A DNA stretch of 64,000 nucleotides from contig CAVWLB010000010.1 in assembly GCA_963755695.1 (NCBI GenBank), forward strand, positions 3,038,001 to 3,102,000. Direction: 5' to 3'. The stretch is from QHWT01 sp963755695. GTDB lineage: Bacteria; Acidobacteriota; Vicinamibacteria; Vicinamibacterales; 2-12-FULL-66-21. Under the pieces are notes generated by a model. It was given only the letters and a program-made list of their open reading frames with translations, made no database searches and was not told the DNA's origin. This document shows positions 34,326 to 46,443 of this stretch, piece by piece. The translations under genes and the position numbers were made by a program. Position 1 is the stretch's first letter; each line of letters opens with the position of its first letter.

Positions 34326-37300
34326 ATGTCCCTCGAGTGGCAGTTCCTGATCGCGCTCAACGAGCAACTGCAACCCCTGAAGGACCCGGTCGAGATCCAA
34401 GAGCTCGCCGTCCGCCTGATCGGGGAGCATCTCCACGTCAGCCGCGTCAACTACGCGCAGATCGATGGCGACGAGTTCGTTATCAGCCGGTCCTATACCG
34501 ACGGGGTCCCGTCGTTGGCGGTTCGAGGGTCGATCGCCCTATTCGGCAAGGCCACCGTCGACGCGTGCCGCCGTGGCGAAACGGTGGTCGTCGATGACGT
34601 CCAGACGGATCCTCGATTCACGGAGGCGGAGCGCAGGCAACTCCTCGCGGGCCGCACCGCAGCGTTCGTCGGCACGCCGCTGATCAAGGGTGGTCGATGG
34701 CTTGCTTCATTCGGGGTTCACAGCGCCACGCCGCGGTCCTGGACGCGCGACCAGATCGCATTGGTTGAAATCACCGCCGACCGCACATGGGCGGCCAGCG
34801 AGCGGGCCCGCGCCGAAGAGGCCCTGGACCGGAGCGAGAGCCGGCAAGCGTTCGTGCGCCGCTTGAACGACACCCTCCGGCCGCTCGCCGATCCTGCGCG
34901 CATTCTTCAGGAGACATGCCACCTGCTCGGCACACACCTCCAAGTCAACCGCGTGGCCTACGGCGAGATTGAGGGTGACGAATGCATCGTCGTCCACGAC
35001 TATGTGGACGGTGTGCCCTCGCTGACTGGCCACGTTCAGTGGCGCAATCTGGGCGGCAGCCGCACCGCAGACATCCTGAAAGGCTGGACGCTGTCGGTCA
35101 ACGATACGTCGATCGAGCCGCACACGGCAGAGGAGCGCGCGGCGCTGCAGGCGGCGGATATCGGGGCCTACATTTGTCCGCTACTCATCAAGGACGGTCG
35201 TTTCGTCGGCGCGTTCGGCATTCACAGCCGCTCGGCGCGCGTCTGGACGCCCGACGAGATTGCCCTCGCTCAGGAAGTTGCCGATCGGATCTGGGCAACG
35301 CTCGAGCACCGTAAGGCGGAAGCCGAACTGCGGGCGAACCAAGAGCGGCTCGCATTTCTTCTCCGGCTGAACGACGCACTCCGCCCGTTGAGCGACGCCG
35401 CGGCCATCCAGGAAACTGCGGCACGCCATCTGGGTGAGCACCTCGGCGCGGCTCGCGTTGGCTATGCGGAACTCGAAGGCCGCGAGTACGTCATCCGCCG
35501 CGAGCACTCCGACGGCGTCGAACCGCTCGTCGGACAGCCCTTGCGAATCTCTGTGGGGGCCACGCTGCACGAGGCTCTCCAGCGCGGGGAGACCATCGTT
35601 GTCGCCGACGTGCAATCCGATCGGCGCCTCAGCGACGACGAGCGAGCGACGTTCCGGTCGCGGCAGATCGCGGCGTTTGTCGGCGCGGCGCTGTTCAAAG
35701 ACGGGCAGTTGGTTGCCGCGTTCGGCGCCAATCACAATACGCCGCGTGTGTGGACGCCGGGAGAGATCGAGCTCGTTCGCGAGGTCGCCGACCGGACCTG
35801 GGACGCCATCGAACGCAGCCGCGCCGAAGCGGCCCTTCGGGAACAGAAAACGCGGCTCGGCCTCGCGCTCGAAGCGTCGGCAGGAGGCTCCTGGACTTGG
35901 GACCTTCGCAGGAACGACGCCGACTGGGATGACGTCTTCCGCGCACAATTCGAGTTCACGCCGGACGAATCGCCATTATTTGATACCTGGCTCGCGCGTG
36001 TACACCCCGAAGACCGCCCACGGCTGCGTCGCACACTCGAAGAGGTTCTGCAGACGAAAGATACGTGGGATCACACATACCGTGTCCTGCGCCTTGATGG
36101 AGGCGTGCAATGGATGCAGAGCTTGGGCCGAGCCGATCGCGACGCTGCTGGCCAGGTCACGGGGCTCACTGGACTCGAACTGGACATCACCGAGCGCCGC
36201 CGGAATGAGGAGGCTCTCCAGGCGCGGCGCGACGAGGAACACGATCGCATGCTGCGAACGCTGCTCGAGACCGCGACGCAGGGCATTGTTTCGGCGGACG
36301 CGCGTGGGCTGGTGGTCTCTGTGAACCGTGCGGTCGAGGTGATGTTCGGCTGGGCCTCCGAAGAGCTGATTGGTCAACCGATCGAGCGCCTGATCCCATC
36401 GGTCTTTCACGACGGCTCGAACCCCGCGCGCGGCCTGGACGTCCTCGGCACGCGCAAGGACGGGATCCAGGTTCCCGATCGAGGTCAGCGTCAATCATGT
36501 TCCGACGTCGGAGGGCGGACGCGTATTCGCGTTCGTCACCGACATTACCGAGCGCCAGCGTGCCGCGGTCGCCCTTCAGGAGCGCACGGCCGAACTGGAA
36601 TTCCGGACGACGCAACTGAGTCGGATGGCGTGGGATCTGACGCTCGCCGAGCACCATGCGCGCGAGCAGATTGCCAGGACGCTGCACGATGGGCTCCAGC
36701 AGCTCCTGGTCATCGTCGCGCTGGACCTCGAACAGCAGCTGAAGCGGGAGAACGAGGGTGGATCTGCGCCGAGCGAGCTGCTTGCAGAAGCGAACCAGCA
36801 CCTCCACGAAGCTATGGCGGTGGCGCGGTCGCTGAACGTGGAGCTGTTTCCTCCCGTGCTGCAGCGTTCCGGACTTCCCGCCGCCCTGACCTGGCTGGCC
36901 AACTGGACACGCGACAAGTACAAGCTGAGTGTCGAGATCTGCGCCGATCCGCGCGCGGATTCCGCGCGGAAGGATGTCCGCACGCTGCTCTTCGAATCGG
37001 TCAGAGAGCTGCTCTTCAACGCGGTCAAATACGCAAAGACCGATCGAGTCACCTTGGCGTTGGAGCTCGATGCCGACGATCAGCTGTGCATCACCGTAAC
37101 CGATCAGGGGGTCGGGTTCGAGCCGTCGAGACTTGACGATCGATCGAAGGCCGGCCAGGTGGGCTGGGGACTATTCCGCATCCGCGAGCGGCTGACGCTC
37201 CTCGGCGGCAGGTTGGACATCGACAGCGCGCCCGAAAGGGGGACTCGGGTCCGTCTGGTCGCACCGCGCGACACGGCGCAGGACACCGTCGCCGGCGCAA

Positions 37301-37758
37301 ACGACTGGAGCCTCGGACTGACCGGAGCGGCATCGGCGGTCGACGACGATCGCGCGTCCGCCGACGCGCTCAGGATTCTCATCGTCGATGATCACCCGGC
37401 GGTTAGGCGGGCGCTGCGATTGATGCTCCATCAGCGGCCGCAGCTGTCGGTCGTCGGCGATGCGTCCAACGGCTTCGAGGCGATCGCCCACGCGCATACG
37501 CTGCGGCCCGATGTCATCCTCATGGACGTCGCAATGCCGCACATGGACGGCGTCGAGGCGACAGCGCGCATCCGTACCGAGCTCCCGAACATCCGGATTT
37601 TCGGTCTGTCGATGCTGGCTCGGAATGAGACCGCGGACGCGATCGAGCATGCTGGGGCGGCTGCGTTCTTCGTCAAGGGGACCGACACACAACGGTTGAT
37701 CGATCACCTGCTGGCCGTTCATGCGTCCCGCGGCGCTGGCGCACGCGCGGGTTCGTAG
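34326..37758 (+). CDS. Triple-GAF, PAS, HisKA_3 histidine kinase with C-terminal receiver (frameshifted)
   Basis: About 1140 residues. Three homologous GAF domains are tandem (about 1-165, 170-335, 340-505), each with a GEHL-V-RV-YA-I-GDE-V-I pattern. Then PAS/PAC (about 510-640) and a second PAS (about 645-735). The frame changes at 36471-36472 (one extra G): the next frame continues FPIEVSVNHVP, an ITERQRAAVALQERTAELE linker, the HisKA_3 helix REQIARTLHDGLQQLLVIVA (NarL-type), HATPase (ELLFNAVKYAKT; DQGVGFEP; GWGLFRIRERL) and a receiver with Asp in VILMDVAMPHMDG. Overlaps the next receiver gene by 1 base. Ligands unknown; soluble. Confidence 0.87.
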
Positions 37759-38129
37759 TGGCGACTCGCCCCCGCGTCATCCTCGTCGACGATCATCCAG
37801 GGTTCGTGAAAGCCCTCGGCCGCGTGCTCTCACCGGACTGCGATGTGGTTGGCGTCATCGCCGACGGCCGCGAGGTTGCCGACGCCGCAGCGCGGCTGCA
37901 CCCAGTCGTGATCGTGCTGGACGTGAACCTGCCGAACGTCAATGGGCTGGATCTCTGTCGGCAGCTCACACAGAACAATCCGCAGGTAAAAATCATCGTG
38001 ATCACCGCCCTGGCCGACGATGCCACCAGGGATGAGGCGCTGGCGGCCGGCGCATCAGGCTTCTTCCACAAGTTTGCGGCAGACGAGCTGAGCGTCGCCA
38101 TCAGACGGGTGTGGAAGGAGTCGACGTGA
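37758..38129 (+). CDS. Stand-alone response regulator receiver
   Basis: 123 residues: acidic pocket VILVDDHPGFVKAL, phospho-acceptor Asp55 in VIVLDVNLPNVNG, T in IIVITAL, Lys in FFHKF. No DNA-binding domain. Starts at GTG sharing one base with the stop of the triple-GAF kinase (TAGTG), so it is co-translated and probably receives phosphate from that kinase, acting as a relay or sink together with the kinase's own receiver. Confidence 0.87.
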   Translation: MATRPRVILVDDHPGFVKALGRVLSPDCDVVGVIADGREVADAAARLHPVVIVLDVNLPNVNGLDLCRQLTQNNPQVKIIVITALADDATRDEALAAGASGFFHKFAADELSVAIRRVWKEST

Positions 38130-38333
38130 CCTCACGGACCGACGACATGCCGCAGCATGCTGCGTGCACGCGATCCTTGCGCGCCCAGATTGGCACATCG
38201 CGAGCATCCGGTGTGATTGTCGGACGCATGAATCGCCAATGAATCCAGGGCACGAAAAGGGCGACAGGAAGCGCGAGCGAAACCACCTATCGAGTTGCAG
38301 CTATGAAGCGGCGCGCCGTAACCACGCTCCCGC

Positions 38334-38339
38334 TACAAT
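38334..38339 (+). promoter_or_regulatory. -10 box TACAAT placed for a leaderless mRNA
   Basis: TACAAT ends 6 bases before the GTG start at 38346, which is where transcription would begin. There is no Shine-Dalgarno sequence between them and no convincing -35. Confidence 0.55.
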
Positions 38340-38345
38340 GACGCC

Positions 38346-39530
38346 GTGGCTCGGCGTGCACGTGGTACGGGCGCGTGGCCGGCAGTTCTCCTCGGCTGGA
38401 CGGCCGTATCGCTCGTAGCCTGCGCGAGCCGATCGACGCTCCCCTCCGCCCTGAGCGATCGCGAATTCTGGACGCTCATCCAGACGGTCTCGGAGGCCCC
38501 AGGCGCCTACACCCTGTCGGACAACCTCGTCTCCAACGAGCCGCGCGTCGCGGAGAACGTCCGCTGGCTGCGCCCCTCAGGAGGCGTCTACATCGGCGTC
38601 GGCCCGGAGCAGAACTTCAGCTACGTCGCGCGCCTGCGTTCGGCCATGGCGTTCATCGTCGACATCCGGCAGGAAAACCGGAACCTGCACCTCTTGTACA
38701 AGGCGCTGTTCGAGGTGTCGAGCGACCGCGTCGAGTTCGTCTCGCAGCTGTTCTCGCGTCCGCGCCCTCCGGGGCTGACGTCGGGTTCGAGCGTGGACGA
38801 GATCTTCCGCCGCTTCAATGCGGTGTCGCCGTCGCCGGATCTCTACCGGCGTACCGCCGCGCTCGTGCGCGAGCGGCTGCTCACGACGCACGGATTTCCG
38901 CTCTCGGGCACGGATCTCGACTGGGTCGATCGCGCCTTCACCGCGTTCTATACCGACGGGCCGGCGATCCAGTTCTGGGGCGCACGGATCGTAGAAAAGA
39001 ACGCGGTCCGGCCGTCGTACCTCGCGCTCATGACGGCGCGCGACATGATGGGTCGGCCGCAAAGCTTCCTCGCGACGGAGGACGGATTCCAGTTCATCAG
39101 GGATCTGCAGTCGAGGAACCGGATCGTCCCCGTCGTCGGGGATTTCGGAGGGATCGGCGCCATCCGCCGAGTGAGCGAGTACGTGCGCGACCATGCCGAT
39201 CTCGTCCGCGCGTTCTACGGCTCGAACGTCGGCGTCTACCTCACCACCCAGCAGATGAAGACCTACTGCCGCAACCTGGCGGCCCTGCCGGCGCCGCCCG
39301 ACGGGTGGTTCATCGAGAGCGACGGGGTGCGGACGCTGGCCTCGAAGCTTGCGACCTGCCAGAAGGACACGGGCATCGGCGAACGCACCGAGCACGTCCT
39401 CAGTCCGCGCTATGATTTCGACGACGACGCATTGGCGATCGTCGCACTGGGTGACGCTAGCGGAGCAGCAACTGCCCGCCGTCCGGTTCGCGACCGCCGA
39501 GCTGGCGTCTTGATGAGGCGCTTTCGATGA
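38346..39530 (+). CDS. Lipoprotein of an uncharacterised (LIC_10091-like) family
   Basis: 394 residues beginning at GTG 38346. Lipobox: WPAVLLGWTAVSLVACASRS (Cys about 26). The body carries FWTLIQTVSEAPGAYTLSDN, RPSGGVYIGVGPEQNFSYVA and AMAFIVDIRQENRNLHLLYK, a pattern resembling a Rossmann-type methyltransferase core and, from memory, the LIC_10091-type family. No function is established. Its stop overlaps the transporter start (ATGA), so the two are coupled. Being a membrane-anchored protein with a methyltransferase-like fold is unusual. Confidence 0.6.
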   Translation: MARRARGTGAWPAVLLGWTAVSLVACASRSTLPSALSDREFWTLIQTVSEAPGAYTLSDNLVSNEPRVAENVRWLRPSGGVYIGVGPEQNFSYVARLRSAMAFIVDIRQENRNLHLLYKALFEVSSDRVEFVSQLFSRPRPPGLTSGSSVDEIFRRFNAVSPSPDLYRRTAALVRERLLTTHGFPLSGTDLDWVDRAFTAFYTDGPAIQFWGARIVEKNAVRPSYLALMTARDMMGRPQSFLATEDGFQFIRDLQSRNRIVPVVGDFGGIGAIRRVSEYVRDHADLVRAFYGSNVGVYLTTQQMKTYCRNLAALPAPPDGWFIESDGVRTLASKLATCQKDTGIGERTEHVLSPRYDFDDDALAIVALGDASGAATARRPVRDRRAGVLMRRFR

Positions 39531-40636
39531 ATCTGCCGCCGGGCTCCCGCGATCTGGTGCGAATCGTGCTCGGCGTGCTCCTGATCGTGCTGCTGATCGG
39601 CGGCGCGCTGTGGATCCTGAGGCCTTTCCTGCCCGCCCTGGTATGGTCGACGATGATCGTCGTCGCGACCTGGCCGTTGCTGCTGCGGCTGCAGCGCGCG
39701 CTGGGGGGCCGGCGCAGCCTGGCCGCGGCAGTGATGACCACGCTTTTGCTCGTGATCGTCGTCGCGCCGCTCGCCATCGCGGTATCGACGCTCGTGCAAC
39801 AGGCCGCGCGGCTGTCGGACATCAAGATCGCCGAGATCCGAATTCCGATGCCGCCGGTCTGGATCGAGGGCGTTCCGGTCGTCGGCGCGAAGCTTACCGC
39901 CGAGTGGCGCGTTTACGCCGCTGCGACGCCGGAGGAGCTCGCGACCAAGGCCGCGCCGTACGTGACGCCGGTCGTGGGCTGGATCGCCGACCGCGCCGGC
40001 ACCTTCGGCACCTTCCTGCTGCACCTGGTCCTGACTGTGTTGCTTTGCGGAGTGCTCTACGTCACCGGCGAGACGGCTGCGCTCGGCGTGCGCCGCTTCG
40101 CCCGCCGTTTGCAGGGCGAGGCCGGGGATCACTTGGTGCTGCTCGCCGCCGGCTCGATCCGTGCGGTGGCGCTCGGCATCGTCGGCACCGCGATCGTCCA
40201 GACCGCGCTCGGGGCCGTCGGTATCGTTGTCGCCGGCGTACCCTACGTCGCGATTTTCGCAGGCGTGATGTTCGTGTTCTGCATCGCGCAACTCGGACCC
40301 GGGCTGCCGATGCTGGCGGCGGTCGGCTGGCTCTACGTCGACGGCGCAACGACGGCGGCGATCGGATTATTCGTGTGGACGGTAATCGTCGGTTTGCTCG
40401 ACAACGTGATCAGGCCGATTCTGATCCGGCGCGGCGCCGACCTGCCTCTGCTGCTCATCATGGCCGGCGTGATCGGCGGCCTGATCGGCTTCGGGCTGGT
40501 CGGCCTGTTCGTCGGCCCCGTGCTGCTCGCAGTCACCTACACGCAGCTCAGCGCCTGGATCGCCGAACAGGATGCGACGCCGGATGCTGGCGCGGCGACG
40601 CCCGCCGGCACCGAATCGCCCGTCATCGCGGACTAG
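39527..40636 (+). CDS. AI-2E-family transporter (PerM/YdiK type)
   Basis: 369 residues, about eight membrane segments. Starts with LVRIVLGVLLIVLLIGGALW and PFLPALVWSTMIVVATWPLL, the family entry, then YVTPVVGWIADRAGTFG and the conserved end LPLLLIMAGVIGGLIGFGLV and GLFVGPVLLAVTYTQL. Family members export or exchange small molecules or ions; the autoinducer-2 role is proven for few. Coupled by ATGA to the upstream lipoprotein gene. The next operon begins about 80 bases on with its own -10. Confidence 0.85.
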   Translation: MNLPPGSRDLVRIVLGVLLIVLLIGGALWILRPFLPALVWSTMIVVATWPLLLRLQRALGGRRSLAAAVMTTLLLVIVVAPLAIAVSTLVQQAARLSDIKIAEIRIPMPPVWIEGVPVVGAKLTAEWRVYAAATPEELATKAAPYVTPVVGWIADRAGTFGTFLLHLVLTVLLCGVLYVTGETAALGVRRFARRLQGEAGDHLVLLAAGSIRAVALGIVGTAIVQTALGAVGIVVAGVPYVAIFAGVMFVFCIAQLGPGLPMLAAVGWLYVDGATTAAIGLFVWTVIVGLLDNVIRPILIRRGADLPLLLIMAGVIGGLIGFGLVGLFVGPVLLAVTYTQLSAWIAEQDATPDAGAATPAGTESPVIAD

Positions 40637-40705
40637 CCCGACCGCGTCATCGCCGTCGGATCCATCCAGCGGTCGTGGGAGCATCTGCCATGGACGCGGA
40701 CCGGA

Positions 40706-40711
40706 TACAAT
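40706..40711 (+). promoter_or_regulatory. -10 box TACAAT placed for a leaderless mRNA
   Basis: TACAAT ends 7 bases before ATG 40719, so transcription should start at or next to the A of ATG. No ribosome site is present. CTGCCA at 40685 (15-base spacing) is a poor -35. Confidence 0.55.
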
Positions 40712-40718
40712 CGATGGG

Positions 40719-41249
40719 ATGATCTCCCACGGTAAGCGTTGGAAGTATGCCTTCCGCGCGTTCTTCTCCTTGATCGTGTACGGCCGGATCGCTGAAGACA
40801 TCCTGGCAGGGGTCGCGCCATCGACGCCAACCGCATCCGCGCCTGTTCCGTCGGTCCCTGCAGCGGCTGCTGAGTCCGGCGATCGTGCGGTTCAGATACT
40901 CGCGCTCCTCCAGCGTGATGGGCGTCTCGTTGATTTCCTGATGGAAGACCTTTCGACGTACGCGGATGCGCAGATCGGGAAGGCGGTTCGTGATGTGCAC
41001 GCGGCATGTCGCGAATCGCTGGGCCGGTACATGACGCTCGCGCCGGTCATGGACGAGGAGGAAGGACGTCAGATGACAATCGCATCAGGCACCGATCCGG
41101 CGCGGATCAAAGTCGTCGGCAATGTTGGCGCTCCTCCGGTTCGCGGCGTGGTCCGCCACCGAGGGTGGGAAGCGGTTCGCGTCGATTTGCCGCCGCTTCT
41201 GTCCGCGGGCAGCACGATCGTCGCGCCGGCTGAAATCGAAGTCGCCTGA
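40719..41249 (+). CDS. DUF2760 protein, first gene of the Hsp70 operon
   Basis: 176 residues. A short hydrophobic N-terminal stretch (WKYAFRAFFSLIVYGRIAED) is followed by an Ala/Pro linker and the DUF2760 core: AVQILALLQRDGRLVDFLME, DAQIGKAVRDVHAACRESLG, and a beta-rich end KVVGNVGAPPVRGVVRHRGW. Function unknown. It precedes an Hsp70-like gene by 12 bases; DUF2760 genes typically neighbour Hsp70-like genes, as I recall. The upstream open frame (from 40572) is a shadow of the transporter gene. It probably is a partner or membrane adaptor of these Hsp70s. Confidence 0.78.
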   Translation: MISHGKRWKYAFRAFFSLIVYGRIAEDILAGVAPSTPTASAPVPSVPAAAAESGDRAVQILALLQRDGRLVDFLMEDLSTYADAQIGKAVRDVHAACRESLGRYMTLAPVMDEEEGRQMTIASGTDPARIKVVGNVGAPPVRGVVRHRGWEAVRVDLPPLLSAGSTIVAPAEIEVA

Positions 41250-41261
41250 TCGAGGCGCGCA

Positions 41262-43144
41262 GTGACCTCTCGGTTCGTCGTCGGTATCGATCTCGGCACC
41301 ACCAATTCCGCGCTCGCCTGTGTGGATACGACACATGGTGACGACGCGCGCGTCCGTGTGCTGAACATTCCACAGCTCGTCAATCCGGGCGAGGTTGCGC
41401 CGCAGCCGCTCCTGCCTTCATTTCTCTACGCTCCCGGGCCGCTGGATTTTGCCGCCGGCAGCACCGCCCTGCCCTGGGAGCCGGGACCGACGCACGTCGT
41501 CGGAGAGCTTGCTCGCCAGCGCGGTGCCGAGAACCCATCACGTCTCGTCGCGTCGGCAAAGTCCTGGCTCTCGCATGCGGGAGTGGACCGAACGGCGGCA
41601 ATCCTGCCGTGGGGATCCTCCGAGGATGTTCAGCGCATTTCGCCGGTTGATGCCTCCGCGGCTTACCTGCGACATCTGGCCGCCGCGTTCGACGCCAGTG
41701 TGGCTGACGGCCGCGTCGAGCACTCACTCGCACACCAGGAGGTGCTGCTCACAGTTCCGGCGTCGTTCGACGAGGAGGCGCGCGAGCTGACGCTGCGAGC
41801 CGCGCAAGGCGCGGGGATCGAGCACGTCACGCTGCTCGAAGAGCCCCAGGCGGCATTCTACGCCTGGCTGGACGCGCGCGGGGAGGAGTGGCGCCGGCGC
41901 GTCAAAGCAGGCGACCTCGTACTGGTGTGCGATGTCGGAGGCGGCACGACGGACTTCAGCCTCATTGCCGTCGCCGAACGCGACGGCGAGCTGACGCTCG
42001 AACGCATCGCCGTTGGCGATCACATCCTGCTCGGCGGCGACAACATGGATCTCGCGCTCGCGCGTCTTCTGCAGCGCCGGCTCGAAGCCGCGGGCCATCG
42101 TGTCGACACGTGGCAGCTGCACGGGTTGTGGCACCAGGCGCGCGTCGCCAAAGAAGCGCTTCTGACGAACCCTGCCGAACGCGAGCGGCCGGTCACGCTC
42201 CTCGGCCGCGGCTCGAAACTGATCGGCGGGACGATCTCGACAGTGCTCACGATGGACGACGTGAACAGCGTCCTCCTCGACGGATTCTTTCCGGTAGCGT
42301 CGAGCCAGGAGATGCCGGCGCGTCAGCGCAGAGTCGGGCTTCAGGAGATCGGTCTCCCCTACGCCGCCGATGTGGCCGTTACGAGGCACCTCTCGCGATT
42401 TCTGCGGCAACAGGCGCAGGGCGGCCTCGCGTCCGCGGCGGTGCGGCGCGGCGCGAGCGGGCTCGTGTGCCCCACGCACATCCTGTTCAACGGCGGCGTC
42501 ATGAAGGCGGAGGCGCTGCGTTCGCGGATCGTGGAAGTGCTGAGCTCTTGGCTTCAAGACGAGGGATTCGAAGCGCTCGATTCACACCACGTTCTGGAGG
42601 CGCCGGATCTGGAGCATGCCGTCGCGCACGGCGCTGCGTATTACGGCCTCGCCCGGCGCGGACGCGGTATCAGGATCCGGAGCGGCTCACCCCGCAGTTA
42701 CTACATTGGGATCGAGAGCGCGATGCCCGCGGTCCCTGGAATGCCCGCTTTATTGAAGGCGCTCTGCGTCGTGCCCTTCGGCATGGAGGAAGGCACGAGC
42801 GCCTCGCTCGAAGGACGCGAGTTCGGGCTGATTGTCGGCGAGCCTGCCGAATTCCGCTTTCTGAGTTCCACCGTAAGGAAGGCGGATCCGGTGGGCGCCA
42901 TGATCGAGGACTGGGGTGACGATCTGGACGAAATGAGCCCGCTCGAAGTCACGTTGTCGGATGGATCTCAGGATGCTGTGGTGCCGGTCACACTGGAAAG
43001 CCGCGTCACCGAGATTGGCACGCTGGAATTGTGGTGCGTCGGGAAAGGGACGGATGCATCAAAGAAAGGATCTACGCAGGGAGCTGTCCCTTCGAGCGGG
43101 ACGCGGCGCTGGAAACTCGAGCTCAATATTCGAGAGAGGGAACC

Positions 43145-43148
<4 letters not shown>
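41262..43148 (+). CDS. Hsp70-family protein A (actin-like ATPase, non-DnaK)
   Basis: 628 residues from GTG 41262. ATPase motifs: phosphate-1 FVVGIDLGTTNSALACVDTT, connect region LTVPASFDEEARELTLRAA, LLEEPQAAFYAWL, phosphate-2 VLVCDVGGGTTDFSLIA, adenosine region ILFNGGVMKAEALR. After about residue 480 it has a short beta-rich segment (PLEVTLSDGSQDAVVPVTLE, TEIGTLELWCVG) instead of a normal DnaK substrate-binding domain and lid. Probably a specialised chaperone or regulator, not DnaK. Overlaps the next Hsp70 by 4 bases. Confidence 0.85.
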
Positions 43149-45925
<2,777 letters not shown>

Positions 45926-46037
45926 CGCCGAAGTCGGCACCGACACGTCCTCGAAAATCCCGACGCTGACCTCTTCTGTGTCGTCCCGACAGAGTGATCA
46001 CTTGCTTGTAGTCGAGGATCGTCTGACGGGGCTCGCC

Positions 46038-46081
46038 TTGACATTCTAGGTGGACCGCTTATTCTTGTACACCTAGAATGT
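46038..46081 (+). promoter_or_regulatory. PadR promoter with perfect 12-bp inverted-repeat operator
   Basis: -35 TTGACA (46038-46043), 16 bases, then TATTCT (46060-46065). ACATTCTAGGTG (46041-46052) and CACCTAGAATGT (46070-46081) are exact inverted copies flanking the -10; the right arm contains the ATG of padR (46078-46080). This is the expected layout for autorepression: a PadR dimer on the site would block RNA polymerase and possibly the start codon. Confidence 0.8.
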
Positions 46082-46431
46082 CTACCAAAAGAGACCGCGA
46101 CCGCACCGAGTTGCTGCAGGGCACGCTGGACCTGCTGATTCTCCGGACGCTCCGGCTTGGACCGGCTCACGGCCATGCGATTGCCAAGGCCATCGAGCGC
46201 GGCTCGGACGATGTGCTGCAGGTGGAGCAAGGATCGCTGTATCCGGCGCTGCACCGCCTGATCAAGCGAAGGTGGATTGGGTTCGATGAAGGCACATCGG
46301 AGAACAACCGGCAGGCCAAATTCTATTACCTGACCGCCAGGGGCCGTAAACAGCTCGAGATCGAAACCAGCAAATGGAACAAGCTGGCTCGAGCCATCGC
46401 ACGTGTGCTCCGCCCCGCCGCACAGGAGTGA
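46078..46431 (+). CDS. PadR-family transcriptional regulator
   Basis: 117 residues: LLQGTLDLLILRTLRLGPAH, GHAIAKAIERG, VEQGSLYPALHRLIKRRWIG (winged helix recognition and wing), then FYYLTARGRKQLEIETSKWN and a short C-terminal helix: PadR subfamily 2 (ADOP-linked). Binds DNA as a dimer, usually repressing its own operon until an effector binds. The leader is nearly absent (ATG lies within the operator). The ADOP gene follows 12 bases after the stop, so both are likely controlled together. Confidence 0.92.
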   Translation: MSTKRDRDRTELLQGTLDLLILRTLRLGPAHGHAIAKAIERGSDDVLQVEQGSLYPALHRLIKRRWIGFDEGTSENNRQAKFYYLTARGRKQLEIETSKWNKLARAIARVLRPAAQE

Positions 46432-46443
46432 AGCCGCACGGGA

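Noticed and set aside
36465..36475. Programmed ribosomal frameshift in the triple-GAF kinase
   Set aside because: There is no slippery heptamer or downstream structure, and the many similar breaks in the window favour sequence error.
38101..38286. Minus-strand frame with hydrophobic start (LALPVALFVPWIHWRF)
   Set aside because: Too short, without a ribosome site; its remainder is antisense to the response regulator end.
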